Assembly (NCBI GenBank): GCA_026874595.1
Contig: CM049306.1
Location: 8,862,519-8,926,518, forward strand
Length of the DNA: 64,000 nt
Direction of reading: 5' to 3'
Source: Sipunculus nudus
Taxonomy: Eukaryota; Annelida; Sipuncula; Golfingiida; Sipunculidae
The notes beneath the pieces are model-generated. The model saw only the letters and a list, made by a program, of their open reading frames with translations, made no database searches and had not been told where the DNA came from. A program made the position numbers and the translations under genes. Shown in pieces: positions 22,334 through 33,144 of the stretch. Numbering within the stretch: position 1 is the first letter of the stretch; every line of letters begins with the position of its first letter.

Positions 22334-23061
22334 TGTTTACATTCTTTACCCAGTGGTGACATTACATTCGTTCATTCGGCTTAACCACTGCCTGAATGGC
22401 AAGATTTTCTTTATATCCCCACTATATGCATGGAAGTGAGATATGTGCAGGGACAAGAATGTCCTGACATCGCAGGTCTGACCAAAATTGAAACCCTCAA
22501 CTTATCGTTTCTTTTATTGCTCCCGCCATACTCCGAAAGTACAGGATTCAATGCAAATATATGAATCATGAATCAAAGAAGAGGCCTGACAACTCTGTTT
22601 CAGTCTCTGCCGTTTATCAACCTGCAACTATTGTTTGTATTGCGTTAAGAAATCGATTTTATACAATGGATAAAGATATCATACATCAACATGCATAACA
22701 AATTTAGGGGCAATCCATCCTATGCATTAAATGTGAAACTGGACCTTTGGTTATTTTGATAAAATAACAACTGCGGAAACAATTGAAAACCTGTTAGGAA
22801 CTTATCACTTTAGACAACATATTTAGCCCAATTTTGATAAAACTTTGCAGGCATATAGGTCTGACAAAAGTATAAATTTAGTTTTATGAAAATTTACACT
22901 CCCATATATAATTGTAATAGCATGGCAGATTCTAATATACAGGCAACAGATGAATTTTCAATACCCCTTTACCCATATTTTATATGTAATTTGTATATAT
23001 ATACAGAATAAGTTGACAGAATGTATTCTAGAATTACTATAATCGGTGTCGGTTATCTTCC

Positions 23062-23063
<2 letters not shown>
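22334..23063. other. Intergenic DNA, no feature seen
   Basis: Unique AT-rich sequence without recognisable gene or element. Confidence 0.3.

Positions 23064-23120
<57 letters not shown>
23064..23120. repeat. Compound (AT)n microsatellite
   Basis: Alternating A/T interrupted by 'acat' and 'atgtgt', about 57 bp. Confidence 0.9.
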
Positions 23121-23123
<3 letters not shown>

Positions 23124-26104
23124 CGCGGAGGTGAGAGTGTACTGGACTGGTCTATTATTAAATCAATGGTAACAATAAACAAAGTCGTGTCGACTGCGGG
23201 TTGTTTCAGATCGGTAACCATGGTGATGTGGCAGATAATATGACATCTATCCCGATCTGATTTCTGTAAGATTCCCTGGTTGCTCTCTTCGTCCAGCAAT
23301 CTGACCGCACCATCAATCTCCGGGCCGCCATGTTACAGACGGCTCCGGGCTGCCCACATCTTATACAGATCCACAGATCACCCAGGCAACCTGGATCAAA
23401 CAATTCACCTTTTGCTCTCTTTTTAGATTATAAACCATGCCTGATCCCTGAATAAACTACGAGAGAGTTACACAAAGCTTTATTAAGGACAAAACGTGCC
23501 TATATCAATTGAAGATGTCTTTATATAGAATAAATGTCTGAATATAGCACCTGACTGTAATTTTTTTAAAGGCTGACTGCTATATATAGTAATGTTAGCC
23601 AGAAGCGATATATCTGGCAGCTGGCTATTTAGTGGCGTTTTACTGTTAGAAATGAACCTACAGTGGCCGAAAGTTTCAAGTGCAGTCAAACACCTCTTTC
23701 AAATAAATTTTGAAATGATGGATGAGAATTTCCCATCTTCAAAATTATAAAATTTTATGAACCCTTACAGAGCAAAGTGCACTGAATTTGAAATTTGAAT
23801 GATATACTACATGTATATAGAAAATATAGAATATGCATTACAGCCATTGGTTACAAATGTACTTGCATCAACAATGGTAGATCTCGGGGTATATACCTGC
23901 CATGGGGAGAAAGATTTAACTTTTATTATTTTTTTGTGTGTATTTTTTGTGATTTCTGGCTCACTCTGCCTATGTTCCAATGAACTGTAGGTAATTCCTG
24001 ATAAGAAAAGTTCTTATAAAGCCTATGTGATGGATGTATGAACTGTTATAGTAAACAGTTTTCTCCGTCGCAATTAAAACAACTCAAATCGTACGACACA
24101 CCCAGGACTATCCGAGGAATTTTCCCAATTTTCTTTCATAGACCTGTCGTATATAATATATTTGTTGTTCGATGTATGTGACTCAAGCATTACCTAAACC
24201 GTTAAATTTATATCTATATCCTCCAGACACACAGATGTACCAGCTAGCACTTAAAAGAGAACTGCCAGATTACACGAGCGTGGATTGATGGGATATGATT
24301 CAGGTATATAAGCTAGGTTAAACAGATCAGCTAAGTTAAAACAATGAAGATAAATTCTCCGATTAAATGCTCCATTAAGGGCACTGCAATTAGGAGAGGC
24401 CAAACGAATTGACCTTCCTTAATTCGACTGTTTTATTGAAAAATCCCTCACCGAAAGTTCAGCTGATCTGGCCTCCACTGGTGGACTAGAAATATGACAC
24501 CGCAAACTATTCATCTACATCCTGGTCATAATTGTTACCGCGCGTAATATAATGACTTACAGGGACCAGGTCTAGTATGTGCAGCGTCTAGCATTTATCT
24601 AGAACTTCTGAGTTGCATTGTCTCATTTTCTGGGCTTGCTTCGCTGAATTGGACCCCGGCTCATGCATGGGGACTACGGATTTATTGGAAGCTCTCTTAC
24701 CAACAGGTAAATGTAACATCATTTAAGCCACCACTCACAATTGACTGGTCACATTATCGATTTCAAGAATTTTTCAAAAACTGGAAATCTAAACAGCATG
24801 TGATAGTACACTTAATATTTTCTGATCTATTCCATCTTCATTAGATAATAAAGGTGACTTTTCTGATCACACTTTAACTTATTAAATTTAAAATATAAAT
24901 GTCTATTAAGGTATGCATCAGAGTATGGATATTTATTTGTTTGTCATACTATAAACCGAGTGAACATTAACCGACATCGAATCCTTAAAGTAAGCGCTGC
25001 CTTTTTCTGATGTATGCTCCCATCCTGTGATAGGACGACAGGCGGTACATGTTGTACCGTGATGTGATTGCAACATGATCCTACGTCACGTGCGTACAAT
25101 GAGTCTGTCTAATGTCTGGGGCAATGGCACGTGCCCGATTTCCGGTATTCAGTTTATGACTCTGCAAGCATTTACCAAAATGTAGGTTAGTAAACCATTT
25201 TCTTTTTTCTTGGACTATTATATAGTCCGTTTCTGCCTTAATTCTTATCTGCCGAAGACACTGCGGTAATAATTATATAAACTGTGCCTGCATGGATTAA
25301 AAAATATTCGGGGTAATGGATGAAGCTTTTAACTTCACCTGTCAATATGGGTGGAGATATTCATCTTCATTTAATTGATTCTTACCCAAGCTGTACCTTT
25401 GACCTAGTTTCAGTGAACTTGACCTATTTTTCAAGGTCACAGAGCTCCAAAAGTGTGATTGTTTCAGATGTCGATTTACTCCTAAAGTCTACAAGAAGAA
25501 CATAAAAATGGATAAAATCGGCTTATAATATCTGGTTTCTAACATTTTAATGGCACAATTTTGGAATTCACTCATGCTATTGACCATTGGTTTTATATGT
25601 GTTCCCGACTTCCCGTTCTATGTAACTTAGTACTGACATTATTGACAACGCCATTTTGTGCATCTGGAAATATACAGAGAACATTCATATATACAGAAAC
25701 GCAGAGAAGCACGCGGAAGCAATATTTATATTACCTTTAACTATATATCTTTAAACTCTTTCTTTTGTTGGTTGTCGGAAATGGAATGTTTTCTGGGCGA
25801 GCGCATTCGATCTCCCAGAACATATTTCAGTTTTCAAATTACCAAAGACTGATATTGCCCTCAGTACATCGTGAGGCAGTTTTAAACTGGTACCGGTCAT
25901 TGAGTATGGAACATAGAAATGTTACACCGAAGCCAAGCTTGTTTAAACAGTCTGCCCACCGATTCTGATAGTCAGTATAAAAATAGATAACCACTCAGGG
26001 ATGCACGTGTAAGAGAAGCCCGTGCCAGAATGTCAGGCATTAATTCTACACAGAGGTCTTTGAACTGTAAGATTTTGTCAAAGAATAAGCTTGCACTATC
26101 TTTC
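23121..26104. other. Long gene-free stretch
   Basis: Mostly unique. A GC-rich patch at 23270-23400 includes GCCGCCATGTT, similar to a YY1 site. Near 25400-25439 three AGGTCA-type half-sites occur (TGACCT at 25400 and 25420, AGGTCA at 25434). A block at 24280-24740 is more GC-balanced than its surroundings. No well-supported exon was found. Confidence 0.3.
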
Positions 26105-26276
26105 CAGAAGCGAATCCAAGGGGGGGGGGGGGGTTCCAGGGGGTCCGTTATCTTAAATCTTGCAGTCTTGACCCCCCTTTTCTTGACCATTGGGACCTTT
26201 TTTTATATATGGGTTTTCAGTAGTCCTCCTGGGTTGGACCCCCCCTTTTTTTCCCGAAACCCTGGAACCGCCCCTG
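26105..26276 (+). mobile_element. G/C-rich DNA element with 5-bp target duplication, copy 1
   Basis: The 5' end is CAGAAGCGAATCCAAGG followed by a G run. The 3' end, reverse-complemented, is CAGGGGCGGTTCCAGGG. It is flanked by CTTTC on both sides (26100-26104 and 26277-26281). The interior carries 'ggtccgt', 'gaccccccttttc' and 'gttggaccccccctttt' phrases shared with the copies at 31883 and 60828. It is 172 bp and has no coding capacity. The superfamily is not certain; CAG..G ends resemble hAT, some groups of which make duplications shorter than 8 bp. Confidence 0.75.
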
Positions 26277-26519
26277 CTTTCGTATTAATTTTCCCACCAC
26301 TACACAGGGAAGTCTAGAACTGGCTACAGTTTATCATAGGTAAACGACCCGGATGGTACTCCGAGATGATATATACCACCTGATACTCAGGTGGGTGTTC
26401 AATATGTAAGGTATAAGAGAGGGCCGATGTATCAGCCTGCAAGTGATCTAGCGTGCTGACGGACAGCGCTCAACAATAGCTCGACGCTCTGCAGCTCGCG
26501 GTGCTTTCAAAGCCATCCT
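26277..26519. other. Intergenic DNA downstream of the small membrane ORF
   Basis: Unique sequence between the element and the minus-strand ORF that ends at 26520. It would be the 3' flank of that ORF, but no minus-strand AATAAA was noticed. Confidence 0.3.
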
Positions 26520-26777
26520 TCAGTTGCTTTCCCAGCTGTAAAATTCCGTCAGCTTGCTGGACCGGACATCAAATAGCCACAGCATTACCAGAAGCAGCAG
26601 AAACAGCACTGCTGCGCGTACACTCATTAGGGTAAACGCAGAAAAGAAGTTAAGGGTCGTAGGGGGCTTTAGATTTAAAGAGGCCATGAGGTCCCGATCT
26701 GCCGCATCGTTTGAACTTAACCCGTTTTCAGATTGATGGACGTCAGGGGTTGGACTCAACATGCTATCAGCCATCAT
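26520..26777 (-). CDS. Hypothetical small single-pass membrane protein (85 residues)
   Basis: I do not recognise this protein. An intact frame starts at tandem ATG codons (26777) and ends with TGA at 26520. Residues 1-45 are polar, with acidic and Ser/Asn-rich parts. Residues about 54-71 form a strongly hydrophobic stretch (AAVLFLLLLVMLWLFDV) that would span a membrane, and a short charged tail follows. The frame is GC-richer than its surroundings. Against it: 85 codons is not rare by chance in a window this size, there is no visible promoter or polyadenylation signal, and the reverse strand is also open over part of it. It might instead be one exon of a larger gene. Confidence 0.3.
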   Translation of the reverse strand: MMADSMLSPTPDVHQSENGLSSNDAADRDLMASLNLKPPTTLNFFSAFTLMSVRAAVLFLLLLVMLWLFDVRSSKLTEFYSWESN

Positions 26778-27259
26778 GCTGGCTGTCTGCGCCCGCCAAA
26801 ATACTCTGAGTTGTGGATGGAAAACTTAACACGCGGTTTACCAGTCATCGAGATCAAAAACCACAGAAATCCCCAATGGCGTCGATTTATCTCCAGTGCT
26901 GGGGTCCAAATTATGAAGAGCTGGTGATGACTGACATTGAAGGTCTATTCAGGAGCCTTATATGTAGCAATCGGTTTTTTGCTGTATTTATATATGATTT
27001 ATGAAAACAAAGTGTCATAACTTTTTCTATGCCTTTTAAAGACATGATTTTAAACATTATAAGACTTGCCCTTATTGTTTGACTTCAATTTCCCTTTTGA
27101 AAAGTCTGATGGTGTTTTAAACAAGCTGTAGAATCTATGAGTAGTTGTCCCACCAAAAGGTAAGTATCAGAAAAGAGATAAGAAATCAATTAATGTACCT
27201 ATGTTATGAATCCCTTATATTGACATAATAAAAAATATCTACTGTGGACATGTCACAAA

Positions 27260-27260
<1 letters not shown>
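26778..27260. other. Intergenic DNA, one orphan donor-like site
   Basis: AAAG|GTAAGTATC near 27163 is an excellent donor sequence on the plus strand, but no coding frame leads into it. It could end a noncoding or UTR exon. Nothing else was recognised. Confidence 0.3.

Positions 27261-27315
<55 letters not shown>
27261..27315. repeat. Compound (CA)n(TA)n microsatellite
   Basis: About 14 bp of CA repeats run directly into about 41 bp of TA repeats. Confidence 0.95.
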
Positions 27316-27317
<2 letters not shown>

Positions 27318-28212
27318 CAGATAGAAACTCCTTAGAAAATGTATCGATGAGGAGCTTCATCTCTCATCATTGTTATATTAAACTTATATACCCCGGCATG
27401 CTTAGTATCGCTTTAAACGAAATGAAATCTTGATAAGCCCAAATTTGGACTTTGCCCGTATGCATTCAGTGGGACATCATTAGCAGAAATTATTCTTATA
27501 CGTCACGTGATACTTTGCCTGATTACAATTTTACATGAGATCTTGTCACAACATACGCAAACATCTAGAATTTGAAAGGTTTATTGTTAACGTCGTAGGC
27601 CTATACCGACAGCTTCAATAAGATACAGTATCTATTTACTTTAACGTTACACAAAGCGTATTGGTATATAGATTAAACACGATTTTTTTGTGATAACCAT
27701 CAAATAATTCATAAGAAATAACATAAAACCAGCCATATGTGACACCGGTGGCCTGGATCTACCCAGATATCCTGCTGGGTCCTGTTACTTGGATCATTCT
27801 ATGGACGTCATGCAGGTATAGACTCTTAGCCTGGGAAGGGCAACTTGTTTGGAAGGAAATCTAATGGTCCATTTAGCTATCGTGTTACCTAGGTGTATAC
27901 CAATATTGATTAAAAGGTTAATGGTTCGTTTAATGGCCTCTAGACGTGATTGGAGAGACCTAAACGGACCCTCATGTCAGTTCATCATTGCGTCTGAAAG
28001 CTCCGTGGTGAGAGAGATAACTGCTATTAACTGCGTGAGATGTGGTTTTGTGCCTGCATGCCGTGGCATCATTTGACTGTGAAACTTGTCTTCGTGGTTG
28101 AGGACTCGTGAATTCTCGTGGCTCACTTCAACACAGATGGCGCAGCTTTCATGTTGATAATAAAGACGACACACGCTTTGCTTAACGAGGACGATGTCCT
28201 TTCTTTTCGGCG
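27316..28212. other. Region upstream of the tRNA gene
   Basis: Unique sequence with open frames below 80 codons on both strands and no splice support. No other RNA gene was seen. Confidence 0.3.
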
Positions 28213-28285
28213 GGCCCCGTAGCGCAATGGATAGCGCGCTGGACTTCTAATCCAGAGGTTGTGGGTTCGAGTCCCACCGGGGTCG
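28213..28285 (+). tRNA. tRNA-Arg (anticodon TCT), intronless
   Basis: All arms fold: acceptor GGCCCCG with CGGGGTC (one G-U pair) and discriminator G; D stem GCGC/GCGC; anticodon stem CTGGA/TCCAG around loop CTTCTAA with TCT at 28246-28248; T stem GTGGG/CCCAC around TTCGAGT. Internal Pol III promoters are present: A box TAGCGCAATGG (28220-28230) and B box GGTTCGAGTCC (28264-28274). It reads AGA codons. The gene is 73 bp, CCA is not encoded, and there is no intron, although tRNA-Arg(TCT) genes in vertebrates usually carry one. No second tRNA lies nearby. The intact stems and terminator suggest a functional gene rather than a SINE head. Confidence 0.97.
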
Positions 28286-28293
28286 AAAAATAC

Positions 28294-28298
28294 TTTTT
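28294..28298 (+). terminator. RNA polymerase III terminator of tRNA-Arg
   Basis: A run of five T begins 9 bases after the tRNA end, the standard Pol III stop signal. Confidence 0.85.
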
Positions 28299-30934
28299 CA
28301 TGTGACCTTTCTCTATGAAAAAGATCCTTCCAAATCGAAAATAGGTTTTTATATCCGTAACATCAGTTAATTCATTACATTTTAATTATATACATTCCTC
28401 CTATACCATGACAGACCGGTAATATTGTGGTGTGTGCATTCATCATAATTTGATCAAGAGCATTGTAAAATTTCCGATTGTAATTCTTGCTGCAGTTTAA
28501 TTGACGGCGTATTCGCTCATCTAGTGTTAAGAAAGCTCATGCTATGGGCATGATCCTGTAGAGATACTAAGAAGACATACATCACAGGCGCTTGAATAAT
28601 TGTTGGTATAAATTTGGGCTTAAACAGTTTTCAATCAACTATACAAACAATCCCTACCCTTTTCTAAGCGCTAAATCAGTAAATAATGCTTGTCAGTTAC
28701 TTGTTTATATAAATATACAAAAGGCTGGCATCTTCATTTGCAACTGGTTTGTATCCATTAATTGGTACTTTCATGGTAGGTCCGCACTGAATTTTTTGTC
28801 ATCTTTTAATTAGGCTCTTTAAATTGTGCTGGGTACCAGTCTATATACTTCTTGTTTAAAGTCAATTTCTTGTAATTTTTTGTGTGCCTGGATCATAAAA
28901 TACAAGTCCCATGAGTTTCTAGTTTCCTATTGAATCTGAAAACTCATTGTCATGCTTCTGTTATTAGTTTTTCAACTGGTCTCTTTGTCATGGAGCTTAA
29001 CTTCGATGATCTTTCGTGTATTACTTCAGTCTTGGTCAGGACAACTGGTCTCTATGGTATCAGTTAACAGAGGTCAGCTCTCCCATATGGAATCAGCGAG
29101 CTACGGTAAAATAGTCATGAAAACAAGAAATCAGTCAATAGCGGCCAAACAGTGTATGAAATCAATGAAAAGATATATTAAAGTTGCGTGTGTATGAAAT
29201 CGGCCAGTCCTGCATGGTCAACTTTTGCACTCTCTGTGAGGACGAGTGATCTTGATCGACTGTTTACTGTAATTATACTGCTATTTTGGCCCTGATGTTT
29301 CTGCATGGCATGGCCATTTGTCATGATTTTCCCTGTACCAGAGGTTACACGTTAATAATACAGGCCGTAATACCACCCACGAAATAAGCACGTGCAATTA
29401 CCAGTACACCGTGCCTCCGTATACCGTCGGCCTGTTATCCACGTCATTAAGCTCCAGAATAAAAAGGCAGCGGGCTCTGTGATTTTTTATCTAACGAAAC
29501 AGCTGCGCCCCTGTTATTTCACACACATTTTTTTATGGTTTTCACCTCCCAGTCAGGTAGGGAATGTATGGGCTGGGGTGATACGAATGCGCCGCAAACA
29601 GACACCCAAAACAGATAGTACAGCCTGCACTGAGTGACACGTGAACTCGCAATAATCCAAGAAATCAGGAGGTTGGGAGTCTGTCATTGGATTTACTCTA
29701 AATAATTCATAAAGAGATGAAATTGTACAGAGAAAGCCTGTCGACAAAGGTTAAAGAGCAGGATCAGACCACAGCTTCAGTGTCGTCTGCTTCTGATTTT
29801 GGAGCCAGCTGGAAGTTTGCGCGTGCGCAGCTGGTTACATGTTGAAATTCCGATCTGTTTTGAACCTGTATAATCAACATGTGGGCGAGGGATTTCTAGT
29901 GTATCACATACTGCTGAGACATGGCCTAAAACATTCTGTGCTACACCAAAAGGTTAAATAATAGGTAAAACATAAACGCAATGGTAAAAGTGATCCTGAA
30001 AATACATGCACATAAAGCAGATATCGCAGTAAATATTCGAGCCTTAATGACGGTCGATGTTTTCCTCATTATGGTAAAGGTGCATAAAAAAGCACTCCTT
30101 ATAATATGCGAATGATTGCTTTAATGTCGATGAGCTGGAGGAAACTGAGGAAATGCATTGTGCTACAGGTTTGATCCGGCCATGATCAACCACTTTTCAT
30201 CTATTACAGTGCATGCATGGCACTCAACCTGGGACCCTGATAATGGGTACATGTGGCTGAATGCCTCCACCATGCATGTTCACATTTATAAACTTCCGAG
30301 TCGTACGGTCTCGGAACATAATATCCATATAGAAGGGAAAAATATAGATGTTAATTTAAGCGTACCTATACTGTGTGGGATTACAGCAAATTGTGTGTTC
30401 AGTTTTGGGTTCAATCCCTAACACTCACTTTGACTTTGTATCCTTTCATTACTATACTATATCAAAGTCTTCATCAACATACATATTATACTACCCATCT
30501 AAATATAACCAGATTGATGTTACAGAATATTGTTCATCGTTTTGTAATCTTCGTCTCGTCTCCTCGGCCCATCCCTGTTATTTACATTAAAATTATTTTC
30601 TGACATATTGCATACGAAACCACATTCCAGTCTGAACTTTCACCGGGTTCTTCTGGCAGCCACAGTATAAATGCATAAATGATGAGACACCTCCTTGTGT
30701 TAACACAAAAGCAAGAAAATCTTTCTTCAAAGATTCATGGCTTAGCTTGTATGACTAAGATAGCAAACGATCATAAGTCTCCCCCTCTCCTTCTATTCCC
30801 CCCCCCCCCCCCCATTGTTTTTGCGGTTACCCGCAAGTGAGCAGTATAATAGGGATAGCTGGGATATACTGTGTACCTAGAGATTAAGGTCAGGTTCAAA
30901 TAAACATTAGGTGCAAATCTCTTACTTTTGATTG

Positions 30935-30935
<1 letters not shown>
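28299..30935. other. Long gene-free stretch
   Basis: Unique DNA with short open frames. A B-box-like word (GGTTCAATCCC near 30405) has no D arm or acceptor stem around it. A plus-strand frame at 30158-30421 has an acceptor-like 'ctattacag' inside it but no matching donor. I call no gene here. Confidence 0.3.

Positions 30936-30987
<52 letters not shown>
30936..30987. repeat. (TA)n microsatellite
   Basis: About 52 bp of alternating T and A. A poly-C run lies 120 bp upstream (30799-30813). Confidence 0.95.
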
Positions 30988-30990
<3 letters not shown>

Positions 30991-31420
30991 GGGACTAACA
31001 AATGGCTTAAATACTTTCATTTTACCGCTGGTGATAAAATCACGTCGGCATGGTGACGTGTTAATGAAAAAGTGAAGCCATCGGGTGACGTTTAAGTAAT
31101 GGAAGACCAGTTTCCTGTGTTTAGTAAAAACCTAAGAGGCCATCTATAGCCGCGAGTGAGACACAATATATAAGTACATCGTCCGATATGATTCCAGTTC
31201 TGGCTCATAGTAATGTTTGTCCTCACTTTATCTAATAAAAATTGCAATTTTGTGAAAGAGAGGGCCAGTAGTAAGGAACAGTTTACAGTGTTTGAGGAGA
31301 TCAACCAAAATTTATGGCAATTATGGCACTGGCGGAAGTATGCGCTCTGTGAGTGCTTCCTATTTTTTATTGTTTTCGTAAGCGCGAAAGACATTAATGT
31401 CAATTTAAATTTTTTGCCAG

Positions 31421-31615
31421 GTATCTCAACAGAGTGTACCTGCCATAAACTCGCCTCGCCTCCTGCATGTCGTGTGGCGATGGGAAGGTCTGTAAACCTG
31501 TCGGTTCGCGGTGCTGAGATGAGACGTTATACAGACGGAGTCGGCGGTTTGTGGCTATACCCACTGCATGGACGGTTCGCGACTGTTAAAACAGGGCTCG
31601 CAACATTTTCTTCCG
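31421..31615 (+). CDS. Possible internal exon, phase 1-1, unknown extracellular-like domain
   Basis: An acceptor with a good pyrimidine tract (aattttttgccag) ends at 31420 and a consensus-like donor, TTCCG|GTGAGC, follows 31615. The 195-bp exon carries two bases, 64 codons and one base, so both borders are phase 1. The peptide has three Cys close to its start (ECTC...PAC) and a stretch GVGGLWLYPLHG, a composition like a folded domain. I do not recognise the family. The same frame is open beyond both splice sites (31213-31722, 169 codons, the longest non-repetitive frame in the window), so it might also be a chance open frame or an old intronless fragment. No partner exon was found nearby. Confidence 0.35.
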
Positions 31616-31882
31616 GTGAGCGGCAATTACACGTCAGGAAATGCGTGAACCTGAGTGTGTTTTTCTATTTGCTGGTTTTCTTTGTCTTACTTTTTTCAAA
31701 TTACAAAACCATCGTATTGTAAATCATTTTTTATTACCCTTTTCAATGGTTGTCTATTGTATTTGGAATTATTCAAAAGTCATAACAGCCCATATACATT
31801 AAAAGGCTTCGCGGTTAATAAATGTTTGAACAGATTTACAGGACTTTAATGTTCTTTAATGTAAGCTGGTGGGCCTCGGCTA

Positions 31883-32082
31883 CAGAAGCGGATTCAGGGG
31901 GGGGGGGGGGGTCCAGGGGGTCCGGACCCCCCCCCCCCCCCTTTTTCATCAGAAGCAACGTTTTTTTAAGGGCTTCAGACAAAATTTGCCGCCTAGACCC
32001 CCCTTTTCCAGACGTCGGGACCTTTTTTTAGGGTTTTCATTAACCCCCCCCCCCCTTTTTTCTAAATCCTGGATCCTCCCCG
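31883..32082 (+). mobile_element. G/C-rich DNA element with 5-bp target duplication, copy 2
   Basis: It starts CAGAAGCGGATTCAGG, then a G run, then the palindrome GGGGGTCCGGACCCCC and a C run. It ends CCTGGATCCTCCCCG. GGCTA flanks both sides (31878-31882 and 32083-32087). Interior phrases ('gggcttcagacaaaatttgc', 'gcctagaccccc') match the copy at 60828. It is 200 bp and non-coding. Confidence 0.8.
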
Positions 32083-32087
32083 GGCTA

Positions 32088-33092
32088 CACTCAGGTCCTA
32101 TGTTTCAATCGGCAAGGATTGGAATACACCATGCACTGTATATTTATCACAGTTAGCTTTACATAGTTTGGATAAAGACGTCTTCAGGCTAAAGGTAAAT
32201 GACTGTACAAAGAGAAAGTACACTGGAAAAAAGACCAGCCTTGTTTGATATAAAAGAGTGAAAAAACGGCATGCATTTGCCATAAACATGCTAGACATTT
32301 TCAAACACGATAATTGCATATATTTCCCCTTCTTGTTCTAACTGGATTGTTATTGCCAGAGTGAAATGATATATCTCGGAATTATTTCACTGAAAAATAA
32401 GGAAAAAGTGCGCTGCTAAAGACAGAATGAGAAAAGAGTAAAACAGTCTACAGGAAAAAATCACAGCATATACCGAGAAAAATTTATATACTTGTGCTCT
32501 GGAACATTTTGAATAATACAAATGCCCTCAAGATAACACTTTTATAGTACATTTTGATCTTAGTGCCGTTTTCATACAATATAGATATTTTATCCGATAT
32601 ATGTCAGCAACCATTCAAACTTGTTGTGACAGTCGTATATGACAGGTTTAGGGGGTATCTTACTGATCCTCATCAGAGGAGACTGAAAGATGGCATTTTT
32701 TCAAGCACAGTTATATGATGTGTATAAGAACGTGTAGCAGCACCAGGGTCATATTATCGTCTGTGTATGACCCTATACAAATAAACACAAATGATAGTGG
32801 TGTCAACAGATCACAATCAGTAATATTTATCATATAACCAAAAAAAAGAATAAAATGGGGTCAAAGCTACCATGAGAGCATTATGTCCTGCGTTATACTG
32901 CAGTATATATAGGGGATTGGATGGTCAAACAAAAAAATAAAAACCAACAATAGTAAGACAGAAATTAAATACTCTATGAATGTATGAAACAGCTTATAAT
33001 ACAGGGGCCTATCCCGATATGTGATGTCCATTAAGTAAAGATAATCCACGGACAGAAAACCCCAATACCTTCCATATGGTTTTGTTATATCC

Positions 33093-33095
<3 letters not shown>
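32088..33095. other. Intergenic DNA, no feature seen
   Basis: AT-rich unique sequence. The short open frames have no support. Confidence 0.3.

Positions 33096-33143
<48 letters not shown>
33096..33143. repeat. (TA)n microsatellite
   Basis: About 48 bp of alternating T and A. Confidence 0.95.

Positions 33144-33144
<1 letters not shown>

Noticed and set aside
24667-24706. Possible tiny first coding exon (ATGGGGACTACG... to CAG|GTAAATG)
   Set aside because: Thirteen codons and a moderate donor are too little evidence without a linked downstream exon.
30380-30425. Possible tRNA from a B-box-like GGTTCAATCCC
   Set aside because: No D arm, anticodon arm or pairing acceptor stem is present upstream.
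31822-32156. Gly- and Pro-rich open frames
   Set aside because: They are translations of the G and C runs of a short transposable element. The same applies at 26030-26317 and 60841-61121.
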